Shown here: positions 43,302 to 51,917 of the stretch, piece by piece
Layout of the letters: each line of letters begins with the position of its first letter
Position numbering within the stretch: the first letter of the stretch is position 1
Assembly: GCF_013618625.1 (NCBI RefSeq)
Contig: NZ_JABRWO010000003.1
Coordinates: 248,001 to 312,000 of the forward strand
Source of the DNA: Bremerella alba
GTDB taxonomy: Bacteria; Planctomycetota; Planctomycetia; Pirellulales; Pirellulaceae
Direction: 5' to 3'
Length of the DNA stretch: 64,000 nt
The notes under the pieces: model-generated
What the model was told of the DNA's origin: nothing
Database searches by the model: none
What the model saw: the letters and a program-made list of their open reading frames with translations, nothing else
Made by a program: the position numbers and the translations under genes

Positions 43302-44381
43302 TTAACCGGCGATAGTTTGGGCGATGTTCTCAGGCGTGACTGGCGAGATGACACCTTTCTCGGTGATGATCCCGGCGATCAATTCGGCTGGGGTCACGTC
43401 GAAGGCAGGGTTGTAGACCTGCATGTTATCTGGGGCCGTTTGCTTGCCCATGCCGTGGATGATTTCGACCGGGTCACGCTGCTCGATGGGGATGCCGTCG
43501 CCGGTGGGTAGCGAGAGATCGAACGTGCTGATCGGTGCGGCAATGTAAAACGGAATGCCGTGGGCTTTGGCCAGCAGGGCCACTCCGTAGGTACCGATCT
43601 TGTTGGCCGAATCACCATTGGCGGCGATGCGGTCGGCGCCAGTAATGACCGCATTCACGCGGCCTTCTTTCATCACCTGGGCGGCCATGTTATCGCAGAT
43701 AAGCGTGGCCGGGATATCTCGCTGAACCAGTTCCCAGGCCGTGAGCCGCGAGCCTTGCAGGAGCGGTCGTGTCTCGTCGACGTAGACGTGGATGTTTTTG
43801 CCTGCATCGTGACAGGTAAACATCACGGCCAAGGCCGTGCCGTAGTCGGCTGTGGCCAAACCGCCAGCATTGCAGTGGGTGAGGATGCCGTATCCGGGCT
43901 GGATCAACTCGGCACCATGACGCCCAATCGACCGGCAAACCTTGCGGTCGTCTTCATGAATGAAGCGAGCTTCCGCCAGGAGTGCCTGATGGATCTCGGC
44001 AGGGGATTTGCCTGCTTCCTTTTCGGCCGCATAGGTAGCTTTGAGCCGATCGAGCGCCCAGAACAAGTTGACCGCCGTTGGACGACTGCCTGCGAGGTAC
44101 TCGACCACTTCGTGGAACCGTGCCTCGAACTGGTCGGCCGCTTGATTGGCAGCCGTCTGAAGACCGACGACGACCCCGTACCCGGCCGCGATTCCAATCG
44201 CTGGTGCGCCACGGACTCGCAGCATCTTGATGGCTTCCCAAACCGTTTCAACATCGTGGCATTCGATGTGAACCAAATCGACTGGTAGCTTGGTTTGATC
44301 GATAAGAACGAGATGGCCATCCGTTTCGCCAACAAAACGAATCGGATCCGGGGCAGTCGTTTGAGGGGGCGAAGTGCTCAT
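43302..44381 (-). CDS. mtnA: S-methyl-5-thioribose-1-phosphate isomerase
   Basis: A 359-residue enzyme of the methionine salvage pathway, converting methylthioribose-1-phosphate to methylthioribulose-1-phosphate. It starts at ATG 44381 (MSTSPPQ); a further open frame of 57 codons upstream overlaps ald and lacks family resemblance. Motifs: VRGAPAIGIAAGYGVVVGL, the catalytic Cys in LTHCNAGGLATADYGTAL, VDETRPLLQGSRLTAWEL and the catalytic Asp in ITGADRIAANGDSANKIGTYG. Only two bases separate its start from the ald stop, so it is translated in an ald-mtnA unit. Related ribose-1,5-bisphosphate isomerases are an alternative but the set of residues favours MtnA. Confidence 0.93.
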   Translation of the reverse strand: MSTSPPQTTAPDPIRFVGETDGHLVLIDQTKLPVDLVHIECHDVETVWEAIKMLRVRGAPAIGIAAGYGVVVGLQTAANQAADQFEARFHEVVEYLAGSRPTAVNLFWALDRLKATYAAEKEAGKSPAEIHQALLAEARFIHEDDRKVCRSIGRHGAELIQPGYGILTHCNAGGLATADYGTALAVMFTCHDAGKNIHVYVDETRPLLQGSRLTAWELVQRDIPATLICDNMAAQVMKEGRVNAVITGADRIAANGDSANKIGTYGVALLAKAHGIPFYIAAPISTFDLSLPTGDGIPIEQRDPVEIIHGMGKQTAPDNMQVYNPAFDVTPAELIAGIITEKGVISPVTPENIAQTIAG

Positions 44382-44383
44382 GT

Positions 44384-45490
44384 CTAAGTGGTCAGGGGTT
44401 GGTAGGGAAGATCGAAAGTACCGGCAACGGGCTCGTTGGTGACTTTGCCAGTGTGAATATTTAAGGCCGTGAGAAGCTCTGCCGAATTGGCCAGCGACTT
44501 GTCGATGCCCTCGTTGGCAATACGCAGTGCCCAGGGCAGGGTGACGTTGCAAAGGGCAAAGGTACTGGTACGACCCACCGCACCTGGCATGTTGGCAACG
44601 CAGTAGTGCAGGACGTCGTCGATCAGGTAAGTCGGGTCGCTGTGCGAAGTCGGTTTCGAGGTTTCGATGCAGCCTCCTTGGTCGACGGCGACATCAATGA
44701 TGACGCTTCCCGGCTTCATAAGCTTGAGGTCTTCTCGAGATACCAGCATGGGGGCTTTGGCCCCGGGAATCAACACCGCACCGATCACCAGGTCGGCGAG
44801 CTGCAACTGATGCCGGATCACGTGACGATCGCTGAAGAGCACGTTGACGTTGGGTGGCATCACGTCGTCGAGGTAACGCAAGCGGTCCATGTTGACATCG
44901 AGGATATTGACGTCGGCATTGAAGCCAGCGGCAATTTTCGCGGCGTTCGCTCCGACGATGCCTCCGCCGAGAATCGTGATATGAGCCGGTGCCACGCCAG
45001 GCACGCCGCCCAGGAGAATGCCTTGCCCCATCTGCGGTTTTTCCAGGTACTTGGCCCCTTCCTGAATACTCATGCGACCGGCTACTTCGCTCATCGGAGT
45101 TAAGAGTGGAAGCGTGCCGCGGCGATCGCGGAGCGTTTCGTAGGCCAGGCAGATGGAACCGGAATCGATCATGCCTTGCGTGAGTTCACGGCTGGCCGCG
45201 AAGTGGAAGTAGGTGAAGACAACTTGCCCCTTGCGGATCAGGGGGAATTCCTCAGGCTGGGGTTCTTTGACCTTGATGATCATCTCGGCCTGGGCAAAGA
45301 CTTCTTCTGCCGATTCAACGAGTGTGGCGCCTGCTTCCTCGTACTGTTCGTTCGTCAAGCCAGAGCCGATTCCGGCGTCCTTCTCGATGAGAACGGTATG
45401 CCCCGCGCGAACTAATTCCTCGGCACCTACCGGCAAGATAGCGATACGGTACTCGTCTCTTTTGACTTCTTTAGGAATGCCTACGATCAT
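44384..45490 (-). CDS. ald: Alanine dehydrogenase
   Basis: NAD-dependent L-alanine dehydrogenase, 368 residues, interconverting alanine and pyruvate/ammonia. N-terminal MIVGIPKEVKRDEYRIAILPVGAEELVRAGH, substrate residues in KVKEPQPEEFPLIRKGQ, and HFAASRELTQGM are typical; the nucleotide domain includes ITILGGGIVGANAAKIAAGFNADVNILDVN (GxGxxGxxA) and GAVLIPGAKAPMLVSRE. The ending VDQGGCIETSKPTSHSDPTY is diagnostic. Upstream member of the ald-mtnA pair; the two may link amino-acid nitrogen and methionine salvage only by expression. Confidence 0.97.
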   Translation of the reverse strand: MIVGIPKEVKRDEYRIAILPVGAEELVRAGHTVLIEKDAGIGSGLTNEQYEEAGATLVESAEEVFAQAEMIIKVKEPQPEEFPLIRKGQVVFTYFHFAASRELTQGMIDSGSICLAYETLRDRRGTLPLLTPMSEVAGRMSIQEGAKYLEKPQMGQGILLGGVPGVAPAHITILGGGIVGANAAKIAAGFNADVNILDVNMDRLRYLDDVMPPNVNVLFSDRHVIRHQLQLADLVIGAVLIPGAKAPMLVSREDLKLMKPGSVIIDVAVDQGGCIETSKPTSHSDPTYLIDDVLHYCVANMPGAVGRTSTFALCNVTLPWALRIANEGIDKSLANSAELLTALNIHTGKVTNEPVAGTFDLPYQPLTT

Positions 45491-45561
45491 CGAATAGTCC
45501 TACGTTTCTTTCAATAAATTGAGTGCTAAACGCATGAGGGTGAGGGGCACTCGATATTGAA

Positions 45562-45587
45562 ACATGTCCAGGCAGATGTGGACATGG
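45562..45587. repeat. Diverged copy of the CATGCCCACG palindrome
   Basis: CATGTCCA (45563-45570) and TGGACATG (45579-45586) around an 8-base loop. Aligned over 29 bases to the unit at 32749, 22 positions are the same and one changed pair (C-G to T-A) keeps the stem, suggesting a shared, structurally conserved element. Confidence 0.55.
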
Positions 45588-45592
45588 CACAC

Positions 45593-45641
45593 GCAGAGCG
45601 AAATTGCGAGAAATGTCGCTCTGCGGTTTTTTTATAGAAAG
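45593..45641 (+). terminator. Hairpin followed by a T-tract (45.6 kb)
   Basis: CGCAGAGCGA (about 45594-45603) pairs with TCGCTCTGCG (about 45618-45627) and a run of T follows on the plus strand. The neighbouring genes both run on the minus strand, so the tail faces the wrong way for them; it may stop antisense transcription or be part of the adjacent repeat. Confidence 0.55.
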
Positions 45642-45665
45642 TATCGATTATTGATAGGCAGCCGA

Positions 45666-47123
45666 TCAAACTTCCTCGTTGGCGTCGTCGTACTCTTCGA
45701 CGACCGAACTATCTGCCGACTCATCGATATCTGGCAGGAATTCGTCGGAGAGTTCGGAGCCATCTCTAGGCTTGCCGATCTTACCAAAATCGTCTCGCTT
45801 GTCCGAAGACTCTCGCTTTTTCAGGTAAAGCTTGATGGGGACTTCGGGGAACGGGACTGCATCGCGGAACGAGGAAATCAGATAACGTTGATAGCTCTGC
45901 GAAAATGCTTTGGGCATGTTTACCATCAGCACGAATGTGGGAGGTTGCACCCCAACTTGCGTGGCATAATAAACCTTCGGCTTGCGATTCTTATGTAGCG
46001 GTGGTGGATGATGCGCGATGATCTCTTTCAAGATCCGGTTCAGTTCGCCGGTGCCAATCCGCGAGAGAGATTGCTTGTAGAGCATCTGCGCGTGGTTGAG
46101 TACCGTCTTCACGTTTTTACCGGTTTGCCCAGTGATAAACGCAATGGGCACGTGCGACATCATGGGGAAGGTTTCACGCAGGTACGTTGCCCAGCGCTCC
46201 GTCGGCATCTGGGTGTTGTACAAATCCCACTTGTTCACCACGAAGATGCACGGCTTGAACTCATCGCTGATGTAGCGAACAAGTTGTTTATCAACTTTGC
46301 TGATTTGCTGCGAGGCATCGAAGAACATCAGCGACATGTCGGCATGTCGAATGCTTCGCTCGGCACGGTGGGTGCTGTAATAATCGACGTCGGTCTTCAC
46401 GCTTACACGGCGGCGAAGCCCCGGCGTATCGATTGCAACGAACGACTTGCCGTCCATCTCGAAACGGACGTCGACACTGTCGCGAGTCGTCCCGGCCACT
46501 TCACTGACGATCATTCGGTCGGCTTGCGCGAGCGTATTGACGAACGTGCTTTTGCCGACGTTCCGGCGACCAACAATCGCCACTTTCATTTCCGGCAGGT
46601 CATCGGGATCTTGCGGGGCTTCGACATCGGGAAGCCGATCGGCAATGACATCCAGCAGTTCGCTCTTGTTGCGATTTTGCAGGGTGCTGACGGCGACGAG
46701 CTTACCTCGCCCTAGACGATAAAACTGATCGGCTTCGACATCCATGTGCGGGGCGTCGGATTTGTTGGCGACTAGCACGACCGGCTTGTCGATCTTTCGC
46801 AGACGCTGCGCGACTTGCTGATCGAGCGGAAGCATGCCACTGCGGACATCGACGACGAACAGGATGACGTCGGCCGAGTCGATGGCGATTTGAATCTGCC
46901 GCTCGATCTCGTCGGTGAGATTATCGACGTCGTTGACGCCAATTCCTCCCGTATCGACAATCTCGAAAAAGCGTTCATTCCACTTCTGTAAATGGACCAT
47001 GCGATCTCGGGTGACGCCTGCGACATCGTCCACGATGGCTAACCGGCGACCGGCTAACCAATTAAAGATGCTGGATTTACCGACGTTCGGACGACCGATG
47101 ATAACTACTTGGGGGACCGCCAT
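45666..47123 (-). CDS. der: Ribosome assembly GTPase Der (EngA)
   Basis: A 485-residue tandem-domain GTPase for 50S assembly. Start ATG 47123 (MAVPQVVIIGRPNVGKSSIFNWLAGRR); an alternative TTG at 47138 adds five residues. The first G domain (about 1-165) has GRPNVGKSS, DTGG, NKSD; the second (about 180-350) has GRRNVGKST, DTPGLRRR and NKWD; the KH-like domain follows (about 355-440, with HHPPPLHKNRKPKVYYATQVGVQPPTF). The acidic tail (DGSELSDEFLPDIDESADSSVVEEYDDANEEV region) extends beyond the family core. Opposite in orientation to the uracil-DNA glycosylase gene. Confidence 0.97.
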   Translation of the reverse strand: MAVPQVVIIGRPNVGKSSIFNWLAGRRLAIVDDVAGVTRDRMVHLQKWNERFFEIVDTGGIGVNDVDNLTDEIERQIQIAIDSADVILFVVDVRSGMLPLDQQVAQRLRKIDKPVVLVANKSDAPHMDVEADQFYRLGRGKLVAVSTLQNRNKSELLDVIADRLPDVEAPQDPDDLPEMKVAIVGRRNVGKSTFVNTLAQADRMIVSEVAGTTRDSVDVRFEMDGKSFVAIDTPGLRRRVSVKTDVDYYSTHRAERSIRHADMSLMFFDASQQISKVDKQLVRYISDEFKPCIFVVNKWDLYNTQMPTERWATYLRETFPMMSHVPIAFITGQTGKNVKTVLNHAQMLYKQSLSRIGTGELNRILKEIIAHHPPPLHKNRKPKVYYATQVGVQPPTFVLMVNMPKAFSQSYQRYLISSFRDAVPFPEVPIKLYLKKRESSDKRDDFGKIGKPRDGSELSDEFLPDIDESADSSVVEEYDDANEEV

Positions 47124-47307
47124 AGGGGCAGGATTCAATCAGGGGTGCGAGTATGGATGACAGGAAAGCATGAATTACTTACCCTAATATGGATTAACTT
47201 CATTTTACGTGCTAGGTCTCGCCTGAGTAAGGGAAAACTTCTAAGCGTTCCCATTCCTGCGTGAATTCTCAGTACCCAAGCCATTTAATCCACTCTACAG
47301 CACCGGC

Positions 47308-48162
47308 ATGGACGAGCCTGAAATTCGCAGAGTTCTTCTTCAACAGGCACAAGCCTGGCAATCGTCCGGTGTGCAGTTGATCGCCAAGCAGGCAGGGCTC
47401 GAACTTCCCCGTACGCCTGTCGCCCCACCCCCAAACGAACCGGAAATGTCCGCACCGCAAGGAGCAAGCGAGATGCCCAAGCCTAAAAAGACGGAGACCA
47501 TTTCCACGGCGAAACCCGTAGCAGCGCCAGCGCTTCCCAGTTCATCGGATGAGCCGTGGCCGGCGGCTTATGCCAAGCTCTCGGCGGCCAAGCGGCAGGA
47601 GGAACTGGACCAACTTCAAGCGACCGTTGCCGGGTGTACCCTTTGTGCTGAACTGGCGAAAACACGAACGCAAACGGTCTTTGGGGTCGGTAGTGCGAAA
47701 GCCCGGATTGCTTTCTTCGGCGAAGCCCCTGGAGCGGACGAGGATCGTCTAGGAGAGCCATTTGTCGGACGAGCCGGAAAACTCCTGACGCAGATCATCG
47801 AGGCCTGCTCGTTCCAGCGCAGCGACGTGTATATCCTGAATACACTCAAATGTCGGCCGCCAGGAAATCGAAATCCGACCACGGAAGAAAATGAGAACTG
47901 CCGTCCTTATTTTGAGAGACAGTTAGAAATCATCCAGCCAGAGTATATCGTTTGCCTGGGGCGTTTCGCGATTACGAATTTGCTGCAATCGACCGCACCA
48001 ATCGGCAAACTCCGCGGTCAGTTTCATCCGTACCGCGGTAGCAAGGTGGTAGTCACGTATCACCCGGCCTACTTATTACGGAATCCCTCGGCCAAAAAGG
48101 ACGTGTGGGAAGACATGAAGATGATGCTCAAGGATATGGGGATCGCGATTCCCAAGCCCTGA
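47308..48162 (+). CDS. Family 4-type uracil-DNA glycosylase
   Basis: A 284-residue DNA repair enzyme that removes uracil from DNA; it resembles the family-4 (Fe-S) class. The N-terminal 100 residues are a Pro/Ala-rich linker-like region not found in core enzymes. The catalytic domain starts near residue 105: [43 protein letters not shown] (active-site motif), [25 protein letters not shown] and the C-terminal [14 protein letters not shown]. Four Cys (two in CTLC, one in LKCRPP and one in ENC) fit a 4Fe-4S cluster. It converges on the kinase gene with 14 bases between the stops. Confidence 0.9.
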   Translation: MDEPEIRRVLLQQAQAWQSSGVQLIAKQAGLELPRTPVAPPPNEPEMSAPQGASEMPKPKKTETISTAKPVAAPALPSSSDEPWPAAYAKLSAAKRQEELDQLQATVAGCTLCAELAKTRTQTVFGVGSAKARIAFFGEAPGADEDRLGEPFVGRAGKLLTQIIEACSFQRSDVYILNTLKCRPPGNRNPTTEENENCRPYFERQLEIIQPEYIVCLGRFAITNLLQSTAPIGKLRGQFHPYRGSKVVVTYHPAYLLRNPSAKKDVWEDMKMMLKDMGIAIPKP

Positions 48163-48176
48163 GTGCTAGGCGGCAA

Positions 48177-49721
48177 CTACTTTGTGCCTGCTTCCTCTTC
48201 GGCATCAGCATCTGCTTCATCGGGATCGAGCGGATCTTTCAGCAGTTCGTGAATCAACTTTCGAAGTTCGCGAACCTTAACCGGCATCGTCATGATGGCG
48301 CGGTTCTCACCGAGTTCGGCTGCATCTCGAATCGCAGTTTGCCGTTCTTTGACGATCAATACGGCCGGTTTGTCCTTCGTATGGATGTCTTGGGCGAATT
48401 GATTGAAGCTTTCCAGGGCCGCCTGACCCATATCGATCGCGCTGAATACGATGATGTCCGCCGGGCTCGAATCATCGACAAATCGGCTAAGGGCTCGCTG
48501 AGGATCGCTGATGACCAGGACGCGATAACCATACTTCTTTAGACGATCACGCAGGACATTTTGCATGTCCATGTTGGATTCGACAATCATGATTGTCTTG
48601 TTGTAGCCTTCGAACTGCTTGGCAATCCGAGCTTCGTTTTGTGCTGCCAGTTTTCCACGAATTTCGCCAGCGGTGGAATCGTCGCCAAGTTCCAGTCGTT
48701 TGGCCGCCATCTTCAGGTCCATTAGCATTTGGCCATTGGTCTGGTAGCGACGATCCGGATTCGTTTCCATCGCCTTCAACACGACCGAGGCCACCGAACG
48801 CGGCAGGTCTGGTGCGACCTTCGCGATGGGCTCGACGTTTAAGTAACGGGTGGCAGCTAGACGCTTCTGTCGGTCGCGCGTTTCGTAAAGTGGAATCGCG
48901 CCAGTGAGCATGTGGTAATAGGTGGCCCCGGCAAAGTAAATATCGCTCCGGGGATCATCGCGCGGGGCGTTGGTAGCGATTTCGAGTCCGGCGTAGTCCA
49001 CCGTGCGCGGGTTAGATGCCTGACCGTCTTCGTTGACTTGCTCGGCAAATGCGGCCAGGCCAAAGTCGACCAGTTTGGCACGGCCACGCGATGAAATGAG
49101 GACGTTGGAGGTTTTCAGGTCACGGTGCGTCAGGCCACGTTCCGCAGCATAGGCCAAGCCAGAGGTGATGTCGATCATCAACTGGGTCGCTTCTTTCGGG
49201 CTGAATTTTCCCCGAATTCGCAACAAATCTCGCAGGTTTTGCCCTTCGATGAATTCAATAATCAGGAAATAGCTGGTTCCCTGTTGATACATCGAGGTTT
49301 CTGAGTGCACCTCGTAAATCGGACAAATATTAGGGTGTCGCAGCCCCTTACCGAGTTCACCTTCGGTCATAAACTGCGTAGCACGCTTGGGGTCCTCGCT
49401 GAATCGCCGACGCAATACCTTGGCGGCAACCACCTTGCCGGTGTCTTTATGGACTGTGCGAAAAACCCGTGCGAAGGTGCCAGTACCGATCATGTACAGG
49501 ACCTTGTAATCGCCGTAGAAGTAGCCGGTTCGCAGGCCTTTGATGACGCGTTCGACCTGGTAGTTGGTCAACAACTCTTTGCGAAGCATCAGATTTTGGA
49601 ATTCACCCAACGAAACTTCCCGAGTTCCGAGTTCGCTCCAGACCTGTTCGACCTGGCGATGTTCGAGAAGATTAAAATCGATAACGCGCTGCGCGAATTC
49701 TTCAGCGGTAAGATCAGCCAT
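48177..49721 (-). CDS. Serine/threonine protein kinase fused to a degenerate receiver domain
   Basis: A 514-residue soluble kinase starting at ATG 49721 (MADLTAEEFAQRVIDFNLLEHRQ); the 52 upstream codons in the open frame are not family-like. The first 65 residues are a helical domain seen in planctomycetal kinases. Kinase domain (about 72-340): IGTGTFARVFR, catalytic Lys101 (VVAAKVL), HRD at 199-201 (THRDLKTSN), DFG at 219-221. From about 375-495 lies a CheY-like receiver fold (KTIMIVESNMDMQNVLRDRLKKYGYRVL... MPVKVRELRKLI), but the phospho-acceptor position is Ser427 (DIIVFSAID), and the N-terminal acidic pair is ES; Lys482 is kept. Ends in an acidic tail. Signals and targets unknown. Confidence 0.92.
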   Translation of the reverse strand: MADLTAEEFAQRVIDFNLLEHRQVEQVWSELGTREVSLGEFQNLMLRKELLTNYQVERVIKGLRTGYFYGDYKVLYMIGTGTFARVFRTVHKDTGKVVAAKVLRRRFSEDPKRATQFMTEGELGKGLRHPNICPIYEVHSETSMYQQGTSYFLIIEFIEGQNLRDLLRIRGKFSPKEATQLMIDITSGLAYAAERGLTHRDLKTSNVLISSRGRAKLVDFGLAAFAEQVNEDGQASNPRTVDYAGLEIATNAPRDDPRSDIYFAGATYYHMLTGAIPLYETRDRQKRLAATRYLNVEPIAKVAPDLPRSVASVVLKAMETNPDRRYQTNGQMLMDLKMAAKRLELGDDSTAGEIRGKLAAQNEARIAKQFEGYNKTIMIVESNMDMQNVLRDRLKKYGYRVLVISDPQRALSRFVDDSSPADIIVFSAIDMGQAALESFNQFAQDIHTKDKPAVLIVKERQTAIRDAAELGENRAIMTMPVKVRELRKLIHELLKDPLDPDEADADAEEEAGTK

Positions 49722-50105
49722 AAAATGTTCCTGGACCCCGACCGTCCAGCAGCGATCAGGGCACCTCTTCCGTCTAGGAAAGATTGCGAGGATGAGAGTT
49801 GTCTGTTCCGAACGTAATGTTATTCGACTTTTAACATGAAAGCAAATTCCAGAGGGCCAAAAAAAATTCGTTGGCAAGCAACCCCGGTGGGTGGAAGTTG
49901 CTCTAACCGTTATGGTCGTTAAATTTTCTTGCCAGATCCCTAAGTCATAACGGTTAAATAGGTTCCGATTGTTCCCATTTCTTCCCTGGCTGCTGTCGCT
50001 ACTGGAAATTCAAGCCAGAAGATGCCAAGATACGACCGTTCGCGGGCCGATTCGTGCCCTCTCTATCGGTCATGTCATGCTTCGAGGCCTAAGCGAGTAG
50101 GCAAA
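49722..50105. other. Divergent intergenic region with an 11-bp inverted repeat
   Basis: 384 bases between a kinase gene (minus) and a GlmU-like gene (plus). TAACCGTTATG (49905-49915) and CATAACGGTTA (49947-49957) are a perfect inverted pair with centres 42 bases apart, about four helical turns. No reading frame is credible here. Confidence 0.6.
49905..49957. promoter_or_regulatory. Possible paired operator
   Basis: Two perfect inverted copies of TAACCGTTATG, 31 bases apart, with a nearby TTAAAT after each copy. Both face a divergent promoter region, suggesting one regulator acting on kinase and glmU-like genes. Confidence 0.45.
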
Positions 50106-50858
50106 ATGGGAAAGCGAATTGCAGTTGTTCTGGCTGCCGGAAAAGGGACCAGAATGCAGTCGGAGATGCCCAAGGTACTGTTTCCAGTCCTCGGCCGTCC
50201 GATGATCGAGTACGTCTTGGATGCTCTCAGAGCGGTCGGAGTCGAAAAGGTCGTGTGTGTGGTCGGATATCGCGCCGACGACGTCCAAAAGGCCCTCGAG
50301 TCTCGTAATGACGTTGTTTTCGTCGAACAAAAAGAGCAATTGGGCACCGGGCATGCAGTTCAGCAGTGTCTCGATCAACTGAAATCTTCCGACGGTGGGG
50401 TAGTCGTACTGGCAGGGGATTCACCGCTGGTTCAACCGTCGTCGCTGAGCAAGCTTTTCGAGACCTTCGAGGAGGAAGGTCACGCGTGCCTACTAGGAAC
50501 GTTGAAGCGGAACGATCCAACCGGTTTGGGCCGAATTGTTCGTGACGACTCAGGCGTATTTGAAGGGATCATCGAAGAGAAAGATGCTACGCCAGAGCAG
50601 CGAACGATCACCGAAGTCAACATGAGCACCTATGTGTTCCAAACTCCACGGTTGGTCGAGGCACTTTCGCGACTGAGCAATGACAATGCCCAAGGGGAAT
50701 ACTATCTCACCGACTGCCCTAAGATCTTGAAAGGGCTTGGAGATAAAGTCGACGCGGTCCCGGTGCTGAAAGCATGTGAAGCGTATAGCATCAACTCACG
50801 CGAGCAATTGGCCGAGGTAGAGCGTGTGATGGCGGAAATTGGTTACAATAAGTCCTGA
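50106..50858 (+). CDS. GlmU-like nucleotidyltransferase (uridylyltransferase domain only)
   Basis: A 250-residue sugar-1-phosphate nucleotidyltransferase. The start is ATG 50106 (MGKRIAVVLAAGKGTRMQSEMPKVLFPVLG), which fits the family start; 28 upstream codons do not. LAAGKGTRM, GTGHAVQQCLDQL, LAGDSPLV and RNDPTGLGRIVRD are typical of the N-terminal GlmU domain that makes UDP-GlcNAc from GlcNAc-1-phosphate. The C-terminal left-handed beta-helix acetyltransferase domain of bifunctional GlmU (about 200 residues) is absent, so a separate acetyltransferase would be needed. A terminator separates it from prs. Confidence 0.88.
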   Translation: MGKRIAVVLAAGKGTRMQSEMPKVLFPVLGRPMIEYVLDALRAVGVEKVVCVVGYRADDVQKALESRNDVVFVEQKEQLGTGHAVQQCLDQLKSSDGGVVVLAGDSPLVQPSSLSKLFETFEEEGHACLLGTLKRNDPTGLGRIVRDDSGVFEGIIEEKDATPEQRTITEVNMSTYVFQTPRLVEALSRLSNDNAQGEYYLTDCPKILKGLGDKVDAVPVLKACEAYSINSREQLAEVERVMAEIGYNKS

Positions 50859-50871
50859 CGAAAGTGGTTTG

Positions 50872-50893
50872 AGGGGCAGGGGCCCCTTTTTTT
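50872..50893 (+). terminator. Intrinsic terminator after the GlmU-like gene
   Basis: AGGGGC (50872-50877) pairs with GCCCCT (50882-50887) around AGGG and is followed by a T-tract. Confidence 0.8.
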
Positions 50894-50944
50894 GGTTCAT
50901 AGCACCTTTTTCGACAACTCTCAGCCGGTTACCCAGTTTACGTC

Positions 50945-51901
50945 ATGCGTGAGATCAAAATCTTTAGCGGTCGCGCTAACCCTAAGCTTGCGGAAGATGT
51001 CTGCAACTTCCTGCATCTGAAACTGGGGCGAGTTTCCCTGGGCGAGTTCCCAGACGGAGAAATTCAGTGCAAGATCGATGAAGACGTCCGCGGTCGCGAC
51101 GTCTTTCTCGTTCAGCCGACTTGTCCGCCGGTGAATAACAATCTGATGGAATTGCTGGTCATGATCGACAGTTGTCGTCGTGCCAGTGCCGAGCGAATCA
51201 CGGCGGTCATCCCCTATTACGGTTACGCTCGTCAGGACCGCAAAGATGAAGGACGAGTTCCGATCACTGCTAAGCTGGTCGCTGATTTAATCACAAGTGC
51301 CGGGGCAGATCGCGTGCTGACCATGGATCTGCATGCCGCTCAGATTCAGGGTTTTTTCAATGTGCCGGTCGATCACTTGAATGCCTCGCCGGTATTAAAT
51401 CATTACTTTCTGAGCCTAGGCGTTCCGACAGAAGAGCTATGTGTGGTCAGCCCCGACGCAGGCAGCATCAAACGTGCTGTGAACCACCATCGCCGACTCA
51501 ACGGCGAATTGGCAATCGTCGACAAGCGTCGAACAAGTGCCCACGAAACGACGACCAAAAACATCATCGGTGGGCCGGTCGAAGGGAAGATAGCCGTTAT
51601 TTTCGACGATATGATCAGCACGGCAGGTTCGATTTGTGGTGCGGCGAAAGTGGTTCATAAGGCCGGTGCCAGAGAGATTTATATCGCCGCAACGCACGGA
51701 GTTCTTTGTGGCCCGGCCGTCGCTCGATTGCAAGCCGCGCCCATTAAAGAACTCATTCTGACCGATACAATTCCGCAGAAATCGCAAGATCTGCTGACCA
51801 ACATGCGTGTGCTATCGGTCGCGCCACTCTTGGGCGAGGCGATCAAGCGGATTCATAACGACGAGTCGATTAGCGCTTTGTTCCGCGAGAACATTGGCTA
51901 A
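50945..51901 (+). CDS. prs: Ribose-phosphate pyrophosphokinase
   Basis: A 318-residue PRPP synthetase that makes phosphoribosyl pyrophosphate for nucleotide, histidine and tryptophan synthesis. Typical elements: IKIFSGRANPKLAEDVCNFLHLKLG, GEFPDGEIQCKIDEDVRGRDVFLVQPTCPP, AVIPYYGYARQDRKDEGRVPITAKLVA, MDLHAAQIQGFFNVPVDHL and the PRPP loop VIFDDMISTAGS. Start ATG 50945. GlmU-like gene and prs are adjacent as in many bacteria but are split here by a terminator. Confidence 0.97.
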   Translation: MREIKIFSGRANPKLAEDVCNFLHLKLGRVSLGEFPDGEIQCKIDEDVRGRDVFLVQPTCPPVNNNLMELLVMIDSCRRASAERITAVIPYYGYARQDRKDEGRVPITAKLVADLITSAGADRVLTMDLHAAQIQGFFNVPVDHLNASPVLNHYFLSLGVPTEELCVVSPDAGSIKRAVNHHRRLNGELAIVDKRRTSAHETTTKNIIGGPVEGKIAVIFDDMISTAGSICGAAKVVHKAGAREIYIAATHGVLCGPAVARLQAAPIKELILTDTIPQKSQDLLTNMRVLSVAPLLGEAIKRIHNDESISALFRENIG

Positions 51902-51917
51902 TTGCTCTTCGGAGGCC

